Shown piece by piece: positions 42,273 to 51,058 of a DNA stretch of 52,004 nt (position 1 is its first letter; each line of letters begins with the position of its first letter). The DNA is taken from the NCBI GenBank assembly GCA_016291595.1, contig JAEEXN010000010.1:1-52004 (forward strand). Reading direction: 5' to 3'. The position numbers and the translations under genes were made by a program. Source of the stretch: Prevotella sp. GTDB lineage: Bacteria; Bacteroidota; Bacteroidia; Bacteroidales; Bacteroidaceae. Below the pieces are notes generated by a model. The model searched no databases, had not been told where the DNA came from, and worked only from the letters and a program-made list of their open reading frames with translations.

Positions 42273-43742
42273 ATGAGAAAACTAATTATATTTTTGCTGG
42301 TGGCCTTGAGCGTGCCAGCAACAGCACAGAAAAGAGAGTTTAGAGGCGCGTGGATTCAATGCGTAAATGGTCAGTTCCAAGGCATGAGCAAGAGTGAGAT
42401 GCAAAGCACATTGACATATCAGCTTGACGAACTATGCAAAGACGGCGTTAATGCTATTATTTTCCAGGTTCGGGCGGAGTGTGATGCACTATACGAGAGC
42501 CAATTGGAGCCCTGGAGTCGTTTTCTGACAGGTGTTCAAGGCCAAGCGCCAGCGCCCTATTGGGACCCGTTGGCATGGATGGTTGAGCAATGTCACAAAC
42601 GTGGCATGGAGATTCATGCGTGGATTAATCCTTATCGCGCCAAAACCAAGTTCACCAACGAACTGGCCAGTAATCATATTGCCGTGCGTAAGCCAGGCAA
42701 TGTCTTCAGCTATGATGGTCTTTACATTTTGAATCCAGGCATACCCGAAAATAGCAGTTATATATGCAAGGTGGCCCAAGATATTGTCCGCCGATACGAT
42801 ATTGACGGCTTCCATATCGACGATTATTTTTATCCATATCCAGTAGCAGGAGAACAGATTCCCGACAGTAAGGAGTACGCACTATATAAGAGTATTGCAA
42901 AAAACAACGCCATGAGTGTTGGCGACTGGCGGCGTGAGAATGTGAATATGTTCATAAAGGAGTTGCATGAGGCCATCCAGAGCATCAAGCCGTGGGTGAA
43001 GTTTGGCGTCTCTCCCTTTGGCATTTACCGTAATAAGCGTAATGATCCCAATGGTAGCAATACCAATGGCTTGCAGAATTACGATGACCTGTATGCAGAT
43101 GTACTTAAATGGGTGGACAAAGGTTGGATTGATTATTGCGTACCTCAGATATATTGGGAAATGGGTAATAAGGCAGCCGACTATACGACACTTATCAATT
43201 GGTGGAATAGGAACGTGACCAAGCGACCGCTTTTTATTGGCGAGGATATTGAGCGTACGGCAAAATATACTGACCCTCAGAATCCTGCTCAAAACCAGTT
43301 GCCGGCAAAGATGCGCTTGCATAAACAATCACGTAATGTGAGTGGAACTGTACTTTGGTATGCTAAAGCAGCCGTCGACAATACTGGGAACTATGGCCAG
43401 ATGCTTCGCAATGTCTATTGGAAATACCCGGCATTGCAGCCCCGCATGACCTTCATAGAGTCTAAGGCTCCTAAGAAGGTGCGCAAGATGAAAATTATGA
43501 ATATCAGCGGTGATCAGGTGCTCTGCTGGACGAAACCTGGTGGGAAGGGCTGGAAGAAAGAGGCCGTAAAGTATGTCGTCTACCGTTTTAATCCCGGTGA
43601 GCCTATTAACTTGGATGACGAGAAACACATTCTTGGCATTACCTATAATAACTTCTTTAAACTCAATTCGCGAGGCGTGTATGTAGTAACAGCACTAGAC
43701 CGTATGAGTAATGAGGGGACAGGCGTAAAAGTAAACTATTGA
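42273..43742 (+). CDS. Glycosyl hydrolase-like 10 family protein (YngK-like)
   Basis: 489 residues with a signal peptide (about 1-18, ending ATAQ). The body matches the GHL10 (formerly DUF187) family: EFRGAWIQCVNGQFQGMS, NAIIFQVRAECDALYES, MEIHAWINPYRAKT, DGFHIDDYFYPYP, VKFGVSPFGIYRNK and CVPQIYWEMG. These are TIM-barrel hydrolases; some relatives act on peptidoglycan or deacetylated glycans. The C-terminal 110 residues look like a fibronectin-type domain. A wall-related role is suggested by the glucosaminidase upstream. Confidence 0.88.
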   Translation: MRKLIIFLLVALSVPATAQKREFRGAWIQCVNGQFQGMSKSEMQSTLTYQLDELCKDGVNAIIFQVRAECDALYESQLEPWSRFLTGVQGQAPAPYWDPLAWMVEQCHKRGMEIHAWINPYRAKTKFTNELASNHIAVRKPGNVFSYDGLYILNPGIPENSSYICKVAQDIVRRYDIDGFHIDDYFYPYPVAGEQIPDSKEYALYKSIAKNNAMSVGDWRRENVNMFIKELHEAIQSIKPWVKFGVSPFGIYRNKRNDPNGSNTNGLQNYDDLYADVLKWVDKGWIDYCVPQIYWEMGNKAADYTTLINWWNRNVTKRPLFIGEDIERTAKYTDPQNPAQNQLPAKMRLHKQSRNVSGTVLWYAKAAVDNTGNYGQMLRNVYWKYPALQPRMTFIESKAPKKVRKMKIMNISGDQVLCWTKPGGKGWKKEAVKYVVYRFNPGEPINLDDEKHILGITYNNFFKLNSRGVYVVTALDRMSNEGTGVKVNY

Positions 43743-43762
43743 AAACCATAAATAAGATAGCT

Positions 43763-44200
43763 ATGAAAGCAACAGAACAGACTATTCAGCAAGTTGAACG
43801 TGCTATTAGAAGAATTGCCCAAAAATTTCCTCCAACGGAAGAAGCAGATGTAATGACTGACTTACACTTATGCGTGTCGCAGGAGAGTGGTGAAATGATT
43901 GCATTCGATGATGACGACAACGAGATTAACCGCTGTGTGATTGAGCAGTGGATTGACAACAAAGACGAGGATTTCTACAAAGAAATTGCCAGCTTGTTGA
44001 GAGGTCAGCTAATCCATTTGCGCAGTTTGGTTGAGAAGATGTCAATCCTTAAACCATATAGTTTTGTGCTTGAGGATGATGATAGGGAACACATTGCTGA
44101 GCTATATCTTGTTGATGACGATATAGCAATTATCGGTGGAGAACTGATGGAAGGACTTGATAAAGACTTAGATGACTTCTTCGATGAACTCATGAAGTGA
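43763..44200 (+). CDS. Conserved-looking acidic protein, unknown function
   Basis: 145 residues with many Asp and Glu (AFDDDDNEINR, LEDDDREHIAELYLVDDD, LDKDLDDFFDEL), no signal peptide or membrane segment, and long helices. It resembles small acidic Bacteroidales proteins, but I cannot name a family. The start at 43763 (MKATEQTIQQVERA) is the first ATG; a TTG eight codons earlier overlaps the end of the preceding gene. Its stop codon lies within the left arm of a hairpin terminator, so it closes the transcript from the wall-related genes and is separate from rnf. Confidence 0.75.
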   Translation: MKATEQTIQQVERAIRRIAQKFPPTEEADVMTDLHLCVSQESGEMIAFDDDDNEINRCVIEQWIDNKDEDFYKEIASLLRGQLIHLRSLVEKMSILKPYSFVLEDDDREHIAELYLVDDDIAIIGGELMEGLDKDLDDFFDELMK

Positions 44201-44216
44201 AAACGTAAACGTTTTC
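44199..44216 (+). terminator. Hairpin at the end of the acidic-protein gene
   Basis: GAAAACG - TAAA - CGTTTTC, overlapping the stop codon and followed by CGCTATTTTT. Confidence 0.5.
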
Positions 44217-44236
44217 CGCTATTTTTCCTGCTTTTA

Positions 44237-44268
44237 TTTGGAATAATGAAAATATAGTATTACCTTTG
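44237..44268 (+). promoter_or_regulatory. Promoter of the rnf operon
   Basis: TTTG at 44237-44240, 20 nt, TACCTTTG at 44261-44268. The leader is about 40 nt and contains a short AACTC/GAGTT pair. Confidence 0.7.
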
Positions 44269-44314
44269 CATTTGCAAACTCGACATTGCAAAATCGGGAG
44301 TTAACTAGGAATAC

Positions 44315-44731
44315 ATGAGCGGTAAAATCAAACACACTGGAGTCATTGAATCAGTAGAGCGGAACGTTATCCGCGTGCGCATCTTGCAGACATCTGCATG
44401 TGCTAGCTGTAAGGTGGCTGGCCATTGTGGCGCCTCGGAAAGCAAAGAGAAAACGGTTGAGGTGTATGGAGATTTCGATGGCCGTGTAGGCGAGGAAGTG
44501 ACAGTAGTTGCATCAGAGCAAGTGGGAGTGAATGCTGTCATACTTGGTTTCGGTGTTCCATTCCTTATTCTGATAGCGGCTCTCTATTTGCTGATTCGCT
44601 TTACTGGGAATGAGCCTCTTGCAGCTTTGGGCAGTATTGCTTGTTTGATACCTTATTATCTGGTACTCTATCAAAAACGCGAGAAGTTGCGCGAGAGATT
44701 ATCTTTTACTATTGAAAGAATTAATAACTAA
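44315..44731 (+). CDS. RseC/MucC-family protein, first gene of the rnf operon
   Basis: 138 residues of the SoxR-reducing/RseC family. A small N-terminal beta domain carries four cysteines (SACASCKVAGHC plus one more nearby in some relatives; here three are visible in CASCKVAGHC), then two membrane helices (about 73-95 and 100-118) and a basic tail. Relatives help assemble or work with Rnf/Rsx complexes; in E. coli RsxC-RseC keeps SoxR reduced. In Bacteroidales it is commonly the first gene of this operon. It is 12 bp upstream of rnfB. Confidence 0.88.
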   Translation: MSGKIKHTGVIESVERNVIRVRILQTSACASCKVAGHCGASESKEKTVEVYGDFDGRVGEEVTVVASEQVGVNAVILGFGVPFLILIAALYLLIRFTGNEPLAALGSIACLIPYYLVLYQKREKLRERLSFTIERINN

Positions 44732-44743
44732 AACAATATCATT

Positions 44744-45658
44744 ATGAATTTTATCTTAATTGCAGTAATCGTTCTTGGAGCCATTGCATTGATTGCAGCC
44801 GCTATCTTGTATGTTGTCTCCAAGAAGTTTGCCGTACACGAAGATCCCCGCATCGCTCAAGTGATAGAGCTGTTGCCAGGTGCCAATTGTGGAGGCTGTG
44901 GTTTCCCGGGCTGCTCCGGTATGGCCGACGCGTTGGTGAAAGGTGCAGACAAAGGCTCGCTAGAAGGATTGAATTGTCCTGTTGGTGGTGCTGAAGTCAT
45001 GGGCCGTGTTGCCGATCTTTTGGGTATGGCTATGGCTAACACCGAGCCGATGATTGCCGTAGTACGTTGTAATGGTACATGTGAGCATCGTCCTCGCATT
45101 GCTCAGTATGACGGGCTACAAAGTTGTGCAGCCATGAGTGTATGTAGTACTGGTGAGACTGGTTGTGGTTATGGCTGTTTGGGTTGTGGCGATTGTGTTG
45201 CTGCCTGTCAGTTCGACGCTATCCGAATGAATGATGAGACTGGCATTCCTGAGGTTGACGATGAGAAGTGTACCTCTTGCGGAGCCTGTGTGAAGGCTTG
45301 TCCCCGTCATATCATCGAGTTGCGCAAAAAAGGTCCCAAGAATCGCCGGGTATTTGTTAGTTGCGTGAACAAAGACAAGGGTCCTGTTGCGATGAAAGCT
45401 TGTAAGGCTGCTTGTATCGGGTGTGGCAAGTGTGTCAAGGAGTGTAAGTTTGAGGCTATCACAGTCGAGAACAATGTATCTTATATTGATTTCAATAAGT
45501 GTCGTTTATGCCGTAAGTGCGTTGATGCTTGTCCGACGAAGTCTATTTGTGCCGTTAACTTCCCGGCTCCCAAACCCAAGCCTGTGAACACAGAAGAACA
45601 GCCTTCCAGTTCTGTCAGTCCAGTCAATAACCCTAAAGAAAAGGAGGATAAAGTATGA
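44744..45658 (+). CDS. rnfB: Rnf complex subunit B (polyferredoxin)
   Basis: 304 residues. An N-terminal membrane anchor (about 1-25) is followed by the Fe-S domain LLPGANCGGCGFPGCSGMADAL, and then by four 4Fe-4S ferredoxin motifs: GCLGCGDCVAACQFDAI, CTSCGACVKACP, CIGCGKCVKECKF and CRLCRKCVDACP. It accepts electrons from reduced ferredoxin and hands them into the membrane complex. Classical proteobacterial RnfB has two ferredoxin motifs, so this is the extended type. The tail is Pro/Ser/Lys-rich. Its stop overlaps the rnfC start (ATGA). Confidence 0.95.
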   Translation: MNFILIAVIVLGAIALIAAAILYVVSKKFAVHEDPRIAQVIELLPGANCGGCGFPGCSGMADALVKGADKGSLEGLNCPVGGAEVMGRVADLLGMAMANTEPMIAVVRCNGTCEHRPRIAQYDGLQSCAAMSVCSTGETGCGYGCLGCGDCVAACQFDAIRMNDETGIPEVDDEKCTSCGACVKACPRHIIELRKKGPKNRRVFVSCVNKDKGPVAMKACKAACIGCGKCVKECKFEAITVENNVSYIDFNKCRLCRKCVDACPTKSICAVNFPAPKPKPVNTEEQPSSSVSPVNNPKEKEDKV

Positions 45659-47007
45659 GAATCAAGACATTCAGAATAGGTGGTGTTCACCCAGATGAGA
45701 ATAAGTTGACACATGAGGTGGCTACGAAAGTAGCAGAACTCCCCAAACAAGCAATTTTCCCTCTTTCCCAGCATATTGGAGCTCCAGCCAAGGCCGTTGT
45801 AAAGAAAGGTGACAAGGTAAAGGTGGGTACGCTCATAGCTGAGGCAGGTGGATTTGTTTCTGCCCCTATCTACAGTTCTGTTTCGGGAACGGTGTTTAAA
45901 ATAGACACAGCCATCGATGCTACCGGTTATCGTAAGCCTGTTATTATCATCAATGTCGAGGGTGACGAATGGGAGGAGACGATTGACCGGTCCGAGAAGT
46001 TGGAAACCCTTGCTGAGCATCCAGAGCTGACGCCCGAGGAGATTGTAAATCGCATCAAGACTGCCGGAGTTACTGGTATGGGTGGTGCTGGATTCCCTAC
46101 ATTTATTAAGTTGTGTCCTCCACCTACTGCCAAGGCCGAGTGTGTGATTATCAATGCAGTTGAGTGCGAGCCATACATTACCGCCGACTATCGTTTGATG
46201 ATGGAGCATGCTGATGAAATTCTTGTCGGCCTCGACCTACTTATGAAGGCAGCCAAGGTAGACAAAGGCTACATAGGAATTGAGGACAACAAACCCAAAG
46301 CCATTGAGTTGTTTGAGGCCAAGACGGCAGGCAATCCTCATGTAGAGGTTGTGGCGCTTGCTAAGAAATATCCCCAAGGTGGTGAGAAACAGCTGGTCGA
46401 CGCCGTTATTCGCCGTCAAGTTCCAGCACCTCCAGCAATACCTGTAAATGTAGGTGCCATTGTACAAAATGTTGGAACTGCGTTTGCCGTCTATCAGGCC
46501 GTTATGAAGCGTAAGCCTTTGTTCGAGCGTTATACAACTGTGACAGGAAAGCAAATAGCAAATCCAGGTAATTTCTTGGTTCGTATGGGAACACCGTTCC
46601 AGCAACTGATTGATGCCTGTGGTGGCATGCCTGAGGGTGACCATAAGGTTTTAGCCGGTGGTCCGATGATGGGTAAAGCTGTAATGAGCCTTGATGTCCC
46701 CGTTTGCAAGGGCACTAACTCTGTTACGGTACTCTCTGGCGATGATGCTCTCCGTAAGAAAGAGCAGCCCTGCATACGTTGTGCCAAGTGCGTGTCGGCT
46801 TGTCCTATGGGACTGGAGCCATATCTGCTTTCAACACTTTCTTCGATGAAGGAATACGAGCGTGCCGAGCAGGAGGATATTGTCTCATGCATATCGTGCG
46901 GCTCTTGTCAGTTTACCTGTCCTGCCCATCGTCCGTTGCTCGATCATATTGTGCTTGGTAAGGCAGAGGTCATGAATATTATACGTGCCCGCAACGCCAA
47001 GAAGTAA
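45655..47007 (+). CDS. rnfC: Rnf complex subunit C
   Basis: 450 residues. It is the NADH-facing subunit: N-terminal barrel-sandwich domain (about 30-95, lipoyl-like), an FMN/NADH-binding domain related to Nqo1 (GVTGMGGAGFPTFIK, then ECEPYITADYRLM), the SLBB domain, and two 4Fe-4S motifs (CIRCAKCVSACP and CISCGSCQFTCP) near the C-terminus. Electrons from the Rnf chain reduce NAD here. It lacks the long repeat-rich tail of E. coli RsxC. Start overlaps rnfB by 4 nt. Confidence 0.95.
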   Translation: MRIKTFRIGGVHPDENKLTHEVATKVAELPKQAIFPLSQHIGAPAKAVVKKGDKVKVGTLIAEAGGFVSAPIYSSVSGTVFKIDTAIDATGYRKPVIIINVEGDEWEETIDRSEKLETLAEHPELTPEEIVNRIKTAGVTGMGGAGFPTFIKLCPPPTAKAECVIINAVECEPYITADYRLMMEHADEILVGLDLLMKAAKVDKGYIGIEDNKPKAIELFEAKTAGNPHVEVVALAKKYPQGGEKQLVDAVIRRQVPAPPAIPVNVGAIVQNVGTAFAVYQAVMKRKPLFERYTTVTGKQIANPGNFLVRMGTPFQQLIDACGGMPEGDHKVLAGGPMMGKAVMSLDVPVCKGTNSVTVLSGDDALRKKEQPCIRCAKCVSACPMGLEPYLLSTLSSMKEYERAEQEDIVSCISCGSCQFTCPAHRPLLDHIVLGKAEVMNIIRARNAKK

Positions 47008-47044
47008 TCATCAAACTTAAGTAATCATTTATTAATTAAGAATA

Positions 47045-48049
47045 ATGGGAAAGTTAATCGTATCACTTTCACCGCATGCACACGGAACTGATAGTGTAGA
47101 GCGTAACATGTACGGCGTGATATTTGCGCTGTTACCAGCTCTTGTTGTATCGTTCTATTATTTTGGAATCGGTTCTGCCATTGTGTGTGCCACAAGTGTG
47201 GTGGCCTGCGTATTCTTTGAGTGGGCTATTACAAAGTATTTGCTGAAGAAAAAGGAAACAACTATTTTCGACGGGTCAGCAGCCTTAACTGGTATACTGC
47301 TCGGTATGAATCTTCCTTCCAATCTCCCCATTTGGATTATCATCATCGGTGCCCTTGTTGCCATTGGCATCGGAAAGATGTCGTTTGGAGGTCTTGGCAA
47401 TAACCCCTTTAATCCCGCATTGGTAGGCCGTTGCTTCCTGCTTGTGTCCTTCCCTGCTCAGATGACTTCATGGCCCATTGCCGGCCAGTTGGGCTCCTAT
47501 CTTGATGCCGAGACAGGTGCTACTCCGCTTGCTATCATGAAGACCGCTATCAAGAGCGGTGACGCCAGCGTGCTCGAGCAATTGCCCGACTCTTTGCATA
47601 TGCTGCTCGGCCATCCTGGCCTGGCCCACGGCGCCGGTACTATTGGTGAGGTTTGTGCGCTGGCCCTCTTGTTGGGTCTGGCTTATATGCTTTGGCGTAA
47701 GATTATCACTTGGCATATTCCTGTCAGCATCATCGGAACAGTTTTCGTGTTCAGCGGTCTGCTCCATCTGGCTAATCCTGTTTATGCCCATCCCGTTGCC
47801 GTCGTGCTGAGCGGAGGTCTTATGCTCGGTGCTATCTTCATGGCTACTGACTATGTTACGTCGCCGATGACCCACCGCGGGCAACTCATCTATGGTGTAG
47901 CCATAGGCTTCCTTACGGTTGTCATCCGCAACTGGGGCAGTTATCCCGAGGGTATGTCGTTCGCCATTCTCATCATGAATGCGTTCACGCCAATTATCAA
48001 TATGTATGTCAAACCTAAGCGCTTCGGTGAAGTGCCTGCAAAGAAATAA
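47045..48049 (+). CDS. rnfD: Rnf complex subunit D
   Basis: 334 residues with about eight to ten membrane helices. The flavinylation site is expected at a Thr in YVTSPMTHRGQ (about residue 278), where FMN is linked by ApbE. PALVGRCFLLVSFPAQMTSW and NMYGVIFALLPALVVSFY are family-typical segments. It forms part of the ion-conducting membrane core. 37 nt after rnfC and 13 nt before rnfG. Confidence 0.94.
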   Translation: MGKLIVSLSPHAHGTDSVERNMYGVIFALLPALVVSFYYFGIGSAIVCATSVVACVFFEWAITKYLLKKKETTIFDGSAALTGILLGMNLPSNLPIWIIIIGALVAIGIGKMSFGGLGNNPFNPALVGRCFLLVSFPAQMTSWPIAGQLGSYLDAETGATPLAIMKTAIKSGDASVLEQLPDSLHMLLGHPGLAHGAGTIGEVCALALLLGLAYMLWRKIITWHIPVSIIGTVFVFSGLLHLANPVYAHPVAVVLSGGLMLGAIFMATDYVTSPMTHRGQLIYGVAIGFLTVVIRNWGSYPEGMSFAILIMNAFTPIINMYVKPKRFGEVPAKK

Positions 48050-48062
48050 GGAGGACTGAAAC

Positions 48063-48656
48063 ATGAAGAAACTTGAATCTTCTTTCACAAACATGGTGCT
48101 GGTGCTCACTGGAGTTGCTGTTATAATCGGCGGCATTCTGGCTTTGGTGAATCATATTACCGAAGGACCTATCTCAGAGCAGGCCAAGTTAGCATTGGCC
48201 GATGGAATTAAGAGCGTGATGGGTGGTGGTGAGCTGACTGTCGTCAAGACGGATACCGTGCGTCAGAACGATGCCAAAGGCAAGGAAATGACCTATATTA
48301 TTTATCAGACGCAAGATGCCCAGAAAAACGATCTTGGTGCTGCTGTGGAGAGCACAACAGGCGGCTTCGGTGGTGATCTGAAGGTGCTTGTCGGCTTCGA
48401 CCCTCAGGGCAACGTTCTGGGCTATACACTCCTCGAGCATGCCGAGACCCCAGGCTTGGGTGCCAAGGCTGACAAGTGGTTCCAAAAGGGTGAAAAGGGC
48501 GATATCATTGGCAAGAATCCAGCTGAGCCGCTCACCGTCAGCAAAGACGGCGGTCAGGTTGATGCAATTACAGCCTCTACCATCACAAGCCGCGCGTTCC
48601 TGCTTGCTGTCAACAATGCTTACAAAGCATTCAAGGCTACTCCTATTGAGAATTGA
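48063..48656 (+). CDS. rnfG: Rnf complex subunit G
   Basis: 197 residues: one N-terminal membrane helix (about 10-30) and an extracytoplasmic FMN-binding domain. The covalent FMN site lies in DAITASTITSRAF, where the second Thr of STITS is the expected attachment residue; GHAETPGLGAKAD-like EHAETPGLGAKADKWF is a further family mark. Its flavin passes electrons across the membrane. The start is preceded by AGGAGG-like AAGGAGGACTG (48049-48059), one of the few Shine-Dalgarno-like sites in this window. Confidence 0.94.
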   Translation: MKKLESSFTNMVLVLTGVAVIIGGILALVNHITEGPISEQAKLALADGIKSVMGGGELTVVKTDTVRQNDAKGKEMTYIIYQTQDAQKNDLGAAVESTTGGFGGDLKVLVGFDPQGNVLGYTLLEHAETPGLGAKADKWFQKGEKGDIIGKNPAEPLTVSKDGGQVDAITASTITSRAFLLAVNNAYKAFKATPIEN

Positions 48657-48666
48657 TGTGTGTCTA

Positions 48667-48693
48667 AACTGAAAACTTGAAACGCTGAAACTT
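48667..48693 (+). repeat. Heptamer-phased leader before rnfE
   Basis: AACTGAA, AACTTGA, AACGCTG and AAACTTA lie in tandem and end at the rnfE ATG. No Shine-Dalgarno sequence is present in this gap. Confidence 0.5.
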
Positions 48694-49278
48694 ATGGATT
48701 ATATAAGTATCATTAAAAATGGTATCATCAAGGAGAACCCGACGTTCGTCCTGATGCTTGGTATGTGTCCCACGCTGGCCACCACTACTTCGGCCTTCAA
48801 TGGTCTTTCTATGGGACTGGCCACTATGGCCGTGCTCATTTGCACTAATTTCGTAATCTCCTGCCTTAAGAGTATTACCCCCGACAAGGTGCGCATTCCC
48901 GTGTTCATTGTAGTCATTGCTGCCTTTGTGACCATCCTCCAGATGTTCATCAAGGCATATCTCCCCGATGTCGACAAGTCCCTTGGACTCTTCATCCCTC
49001 TCATTGTGGTAAACTGTATCATCCTCGGCCGTGCGGAGGCCTTTGCTGCTAAGCAGTCGCCTGTAGCCAGCTTGTTCGATGGAATCGGTATCGGTTTGGG
49101 CTTCACATTTGCCCTTACGTTGCTCGGAATGGTTCGTGAGTTGCTGGGTGCCGGCTCGCTCTTCGGGGCTGTCCTGCTACCTGAGACTTACAACACTCTG
49201 CTCTTCGTGCTGCCTCCGGGCGCTTTCATCTCGTTGGGCTACCTTATCGCAATCGTCAACAGATTTAAAAAGGCATAA
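48694..49278 (+). CDS. rnfE: Rnf complex subunit E
   Basis: 194 residues with six membrane helices. KNGIIKENPTFVLMLGMCPTLATTTSAFNG is the typical N-terminus, with the Cys that in relatives ligates the membrane Fe-S cluster shared with RnfA; GRAEAFAAKQSPVASLFDGIGIGLGF is also conserved. It is homologous to RnfA and packs against it as an inverted pair. rnfA follows after 3 nt. Confidence 0.95.
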   Translation: MDYISIIKNGIIKENPTFVLMLGMCPTLATTTSAFNGLSMGLATMAVLICTNFVISCLKSITPDKVRIPVFIVVIAAFVTILQMFIKAYLPDVDKSLGLFIPLIVVNCIILGRAEAFAAKQSPVASLFDGIGIGLGFTFALTLLGMVRELLGAGSLFGAVLLPETYNTLLFVLPPGAFISLGYLIAIVNRFKKA

Positions 49279-49281
49279 ACT

Positions 49282-49884
49282 ATGGAATATATACTGATAT
49301 TCATATCGGCAATCTTTGTCAACAACATCGTTTTGTCGCAATTCCTCGGCATCTGTCCTTTCCTGGGCGTGTCGCAGAAAGTGTCAACTTCTCTTGGCAT
49401 GGGCGCTGCCGTGGCCTTCGTCATGACTCTGGCCACCATTGTAACCTATCTCGTACAGATATACGTGCTCAATCCGTTTGGCCTCGGCTATCTGCAAACG
49501 CTGGCTTTCATCCTTGTCATCGCCTCTTTGGTTCAGATGGTTGAGATTATCCTTAAGAAAGTGTCGCCAGCCCTCTATCAGGCATTAGGAATCTTCCTTC
49601 CACTTATCACCACCAACTGTGCCGTGTTAGGTGTGGCCATCCTGGTTATCCAGAAAGATTTCTCATTGCTTCAGAGTGTTGTCTATGCTTTCTCTACCGC
49701 TATCGGTTTTGCGCTGGCACTCGTCATTTTTGCCGGCATCCGCGAGCAGCTCGCTATGGTACGTATACCCAAGGGCATGCAAGGAATGGCTATCGTTCTT
49801 GTTACCGCAGGTCTGCTCTCTCTAGCATTTATGGGTTTCAGCGGTGTTGATGGAGGTCTGAGTTCCTTGTTCGGACTAGATTAA
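49282..49884 (+). CDS. rnfA: Rnf complex subunit A
   Basis: 200 residues with six membrane helices. Family marks are YILIFISAIFVNNIVLSQFLGICPFLGVSQKV at the start (Cys in GICPFLG as likely cluster ligand), a second Cys in TTNCAVLGVAIL, and FAGIREQLAMVRIPKGMQG near the end. With RnfE it forms the central membrane part coupling electron flow to Na+ or H+ export. Last gene of the operon; a hairpin terminator follows 24 nt later. Confidence 0.95.
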   Translation: MEYILIFISAIFVNNIVLSQFLGICPFLGVSQKVSTSLGMGAAVAFVMTLATIVTYLVQIYVLNPFGLGYLQTLAFILVIASLVQMVEIILKKVSPALYQALGIFLPLITTNCAVLGVAILVIQKDFSLLQSVVYAFSTAIGFALALVIFAGIREQLAMVRIPKGMQGMAIVLVTAGLLSLAFMGFSGVDGGLSSLFGLD

Positions 49885-49908
49885 GTATTGAGAAGATAAA
49901 TTAAACAT

Positions 49909-49948
49909 AGGTGGGAAATGAGGTTAAAGATTTGTTTCTCACCTTTTT
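49909..49948 (+). terminator. Terminator of the rnf operon
   Basis: AGGTGGGAAA (49909-49918) pairs with TTTCTCACCT (one G-T wobble), followed by TTTT. The galE gene begins 16 bp later. Confidence 0.7.
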
Positions 49949-49963
49949 ATTAAAACAAAAGCA

Positions 49964-51004
49964 ATGAAACAAACAATTCTTGTTACGGGTGGCACAGGCT
50001 TTATTGGTAGCCATACAACTGTAGAGCTGCAGCAGGCAGGCTATGAGGTTGTCATTGTCGACAATCTGAGTAATTCAAAGATAGAGGTCCTCGATGGCAT
50101 TGAAAAAATCACGGGAATACGTCCGGCCTTCGAGCAGGTAGACCTGCGTGACGCCAACGCCACCGAAGAAGTGTTCAAAAAGTATCCCCGTATTGAGGGC
50201 ATCATCCATTTCGCCGCCAGCAAGGCTGTCGGTGAGAGCGTAGAGAAACCATTACTCTACTATCGGAACAACATAGTCTCGCTCATCAACCTTCTTGAGC
50301 TCATGCCTAAGTACGACGTCAAGGGCATCATTTTCTCCAGTAGCTGCACCGTCTACGGACAGCCCACCGAGGAGAACTTGCCAGTCACCGAGAAAGCCCC
50401 CATACAGAAGGCTCTCTCGCCATATGGCAACACTAAGCAGATTAACGAGGAGATTATTCAGGACTATATCCATAGCGGAGCTCCCATTAAGAGCATCATC
50501 TTGCGCTATTTCAATCCTATTGGGGCTCATCCCTCTGCATGTATTGGTGAGCTTCCCAATGGTGTGCCCATGAACCTCATTCCCTTTGTTACACAGACGG
50601 CAATCGGCATACGTAAGGAACTGAAGATTTTCGGTAACGACTACGAGACCCCAGATGGCACCTGCATTCGTGACTACATTTATGTTGTCGATTTGGCTAA
50701 GGCTCACGTAAAGGCAATGGAGCGAGTGCTCGACAATCCTGAGACCGATAAGGTGGAAGTTTTCAATATCGGCACGGGCCGCGGTCTGAGCACCCTCGAA
50801 GTTGTCGAAGGATTCGAGCGTGCCACAGGCGTGAAGCTGCCGTGGAAGTATGCTCCCCGTCGCGAAGGTGACATCGAGAAGGTATGGGGGGATGTCAGCA
50901 AGGCTAATAAGGTTCTTGGTTGGAAGGCAGAAACACCTACCGACGAGGTTCTTGCCTCAGCATGGCGTTGGCAGAAAAAGCTCCGTGAGGACGGCATTCA
51001 ATAA
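49964..51004 (+). CDS. galE: UDP-glucose 4-epimerase
   Basis: 346 residues of the extended short-chain dehydrogenase family. It interconverts UDP-glucose and UDP-galactose with bound NAD, serving galactose use and glycan precursor supply. Motifs: GGTGFIGSHT (NAD loop), VIVDNLSNS, HFAASKAVGES, SSSCTVYGQP with the catalytic Ser, and Tyr-x3-Lys in PYGNTK; then RYFNPIGAHPS and CIRDYIYVVDLA. Length is normal. It is flanked by terminators on both sides, so it is a single-gene unit, although I see no clear TAnnTTTG box in the 16-nt gap after the rnf terminator. Confidence 0.95.
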   Translation: MKQTILVTGGTGFIGSHTTVELQQAGYEVVIVDNLSNSKIEVLDGIEKITGIRPAFEQVDLRDANATEEVFKKYPRIEGIIHFAASKAVGESVEKPLLYYRNNIVSLINLLELMPKYDVKGIIFSSSCTVYGQPTEENLPVTEKAPIQKALSPYGNTKQINEEIIQDYIHSGAPIKSIILRYFNPIGAHPSACIGELPNGVPMNLIPFVTQTAIGIRKELKIFGNDYETPDGTCIRDYIYVVDLAKAHVKAMERVLDNPETDKVEVFNIGTGRGLSTLEVVEGFERATGVKLPWKYAPRREGDIEKVWGDVSKANKVLGWKAETPTDEVLASAWRWQKKLREDGIQ

Positions 51005-51020
51005 TTGATTTATATTTCCT

Positions 51021-51058
51021 CTAAAAAAGCCTTTCCACAATCGGAAAGGCTTTTTTAG
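51021..51058 (+). terminator. Terminator of galE
   Basis: A perfect 16-bp stem: CTAAAAAAGCCTTTCC (51021-51036) with GGAAAGGCTTTTTTAG (51043-51058), 6-nt loop. It can act in both directions. Confidence 0.9.
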
